A DNA stretch of 5,371 nucleotides from Muricomes sp. (GTDB lineage: Bacteria; Bacillota; Clostridia; Lachnospirales; Lachnospiraceae). The notes under the pieces were generated by a model. That model was given only the letters and a program-made list of their open reading frames with translations. It did no database searches and had not been told where the DNA came from. The stretch spans positions 1 to 5,371 of the forward strand of contig JAHHTM010000110.1 in assembly GCA_020024675.1 (NCBI GenBank), in the 5' to 3' direction. The stretch's first letter is position 1, and every line of letters starts with the position of its first letter. The translations under genes and the position numbers were made by a program. This document shows positions 5,369-5,371 of the stretch, piece by piece.

Positions 5369-5371
5369 TAC

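Overview
The window reads as ordinary chromosomal DNA of a low-GC, spore-forming Firmicute, most likely a gut-type Clostridia of the family Lachnospiraceae. This rests on A+T-rich coding sequence, strong AGGAGG-type ribosome binding sites, several sporulation genes, and protein sequences (HU, YabP, SpoIIE) that read like the Lachnospiraceae versions. The genus cannot be named from the sequence alone. All genes lie on the + strand.

Layout. Bases 1-210 are the 3' end of a CotS-type spore coat/kinase-like gene. A phosphoglucomutase gene (255-1985) follows, with its own likely promoter. A 201-bp intergenic region carries a strong sigma-A-type promoter and a leader of about 88 nt for the nucleoid protein HU (2187-2462). 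A strong intrinsic terminator follows HU. Next comes the compact set rqcP/yabO (2554-2793), yabP (2878-3162), yabQ (3172-3501) and divIC (3542-3874). A second intrinsic terminator separates this set from the spoIIE-type phosphatase gene (3971-5368), which ends three bases before the window does. No gap between genes exceeds 300 bases.

How the genes fit together. The order HU - rqcP - yabP - yabQ - divIC - spoIIE matches the cluster known from Bacillus subtilis and many Clostridia. That cluster joins ribosome rescue (RqcP), spore cortex formation (YabP/YabQ), septum assembly (DivIC) and compartment-specific sigma-F activation (SpoIIE). Two differences from the B. subtilis order are visible: yabR (S1 domain) is absent between divIC and spoIIE, and pgcA, not mazG/yabN, lies upstream of HU.

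The most notable observation is the spoIIE product. It is a complete ORF of only 465 residues with a good ribosome binding site and an intact PP2C active site. It lacks the large N-terminal multi-pass membrane domain of canonical SpoIIE (about 830 residues in B. subtilis). I see no IS element, phage, CRISPR, RNA gene, toxin-antitoxin or defence system here, and nothing that amounts to a wholly new system.
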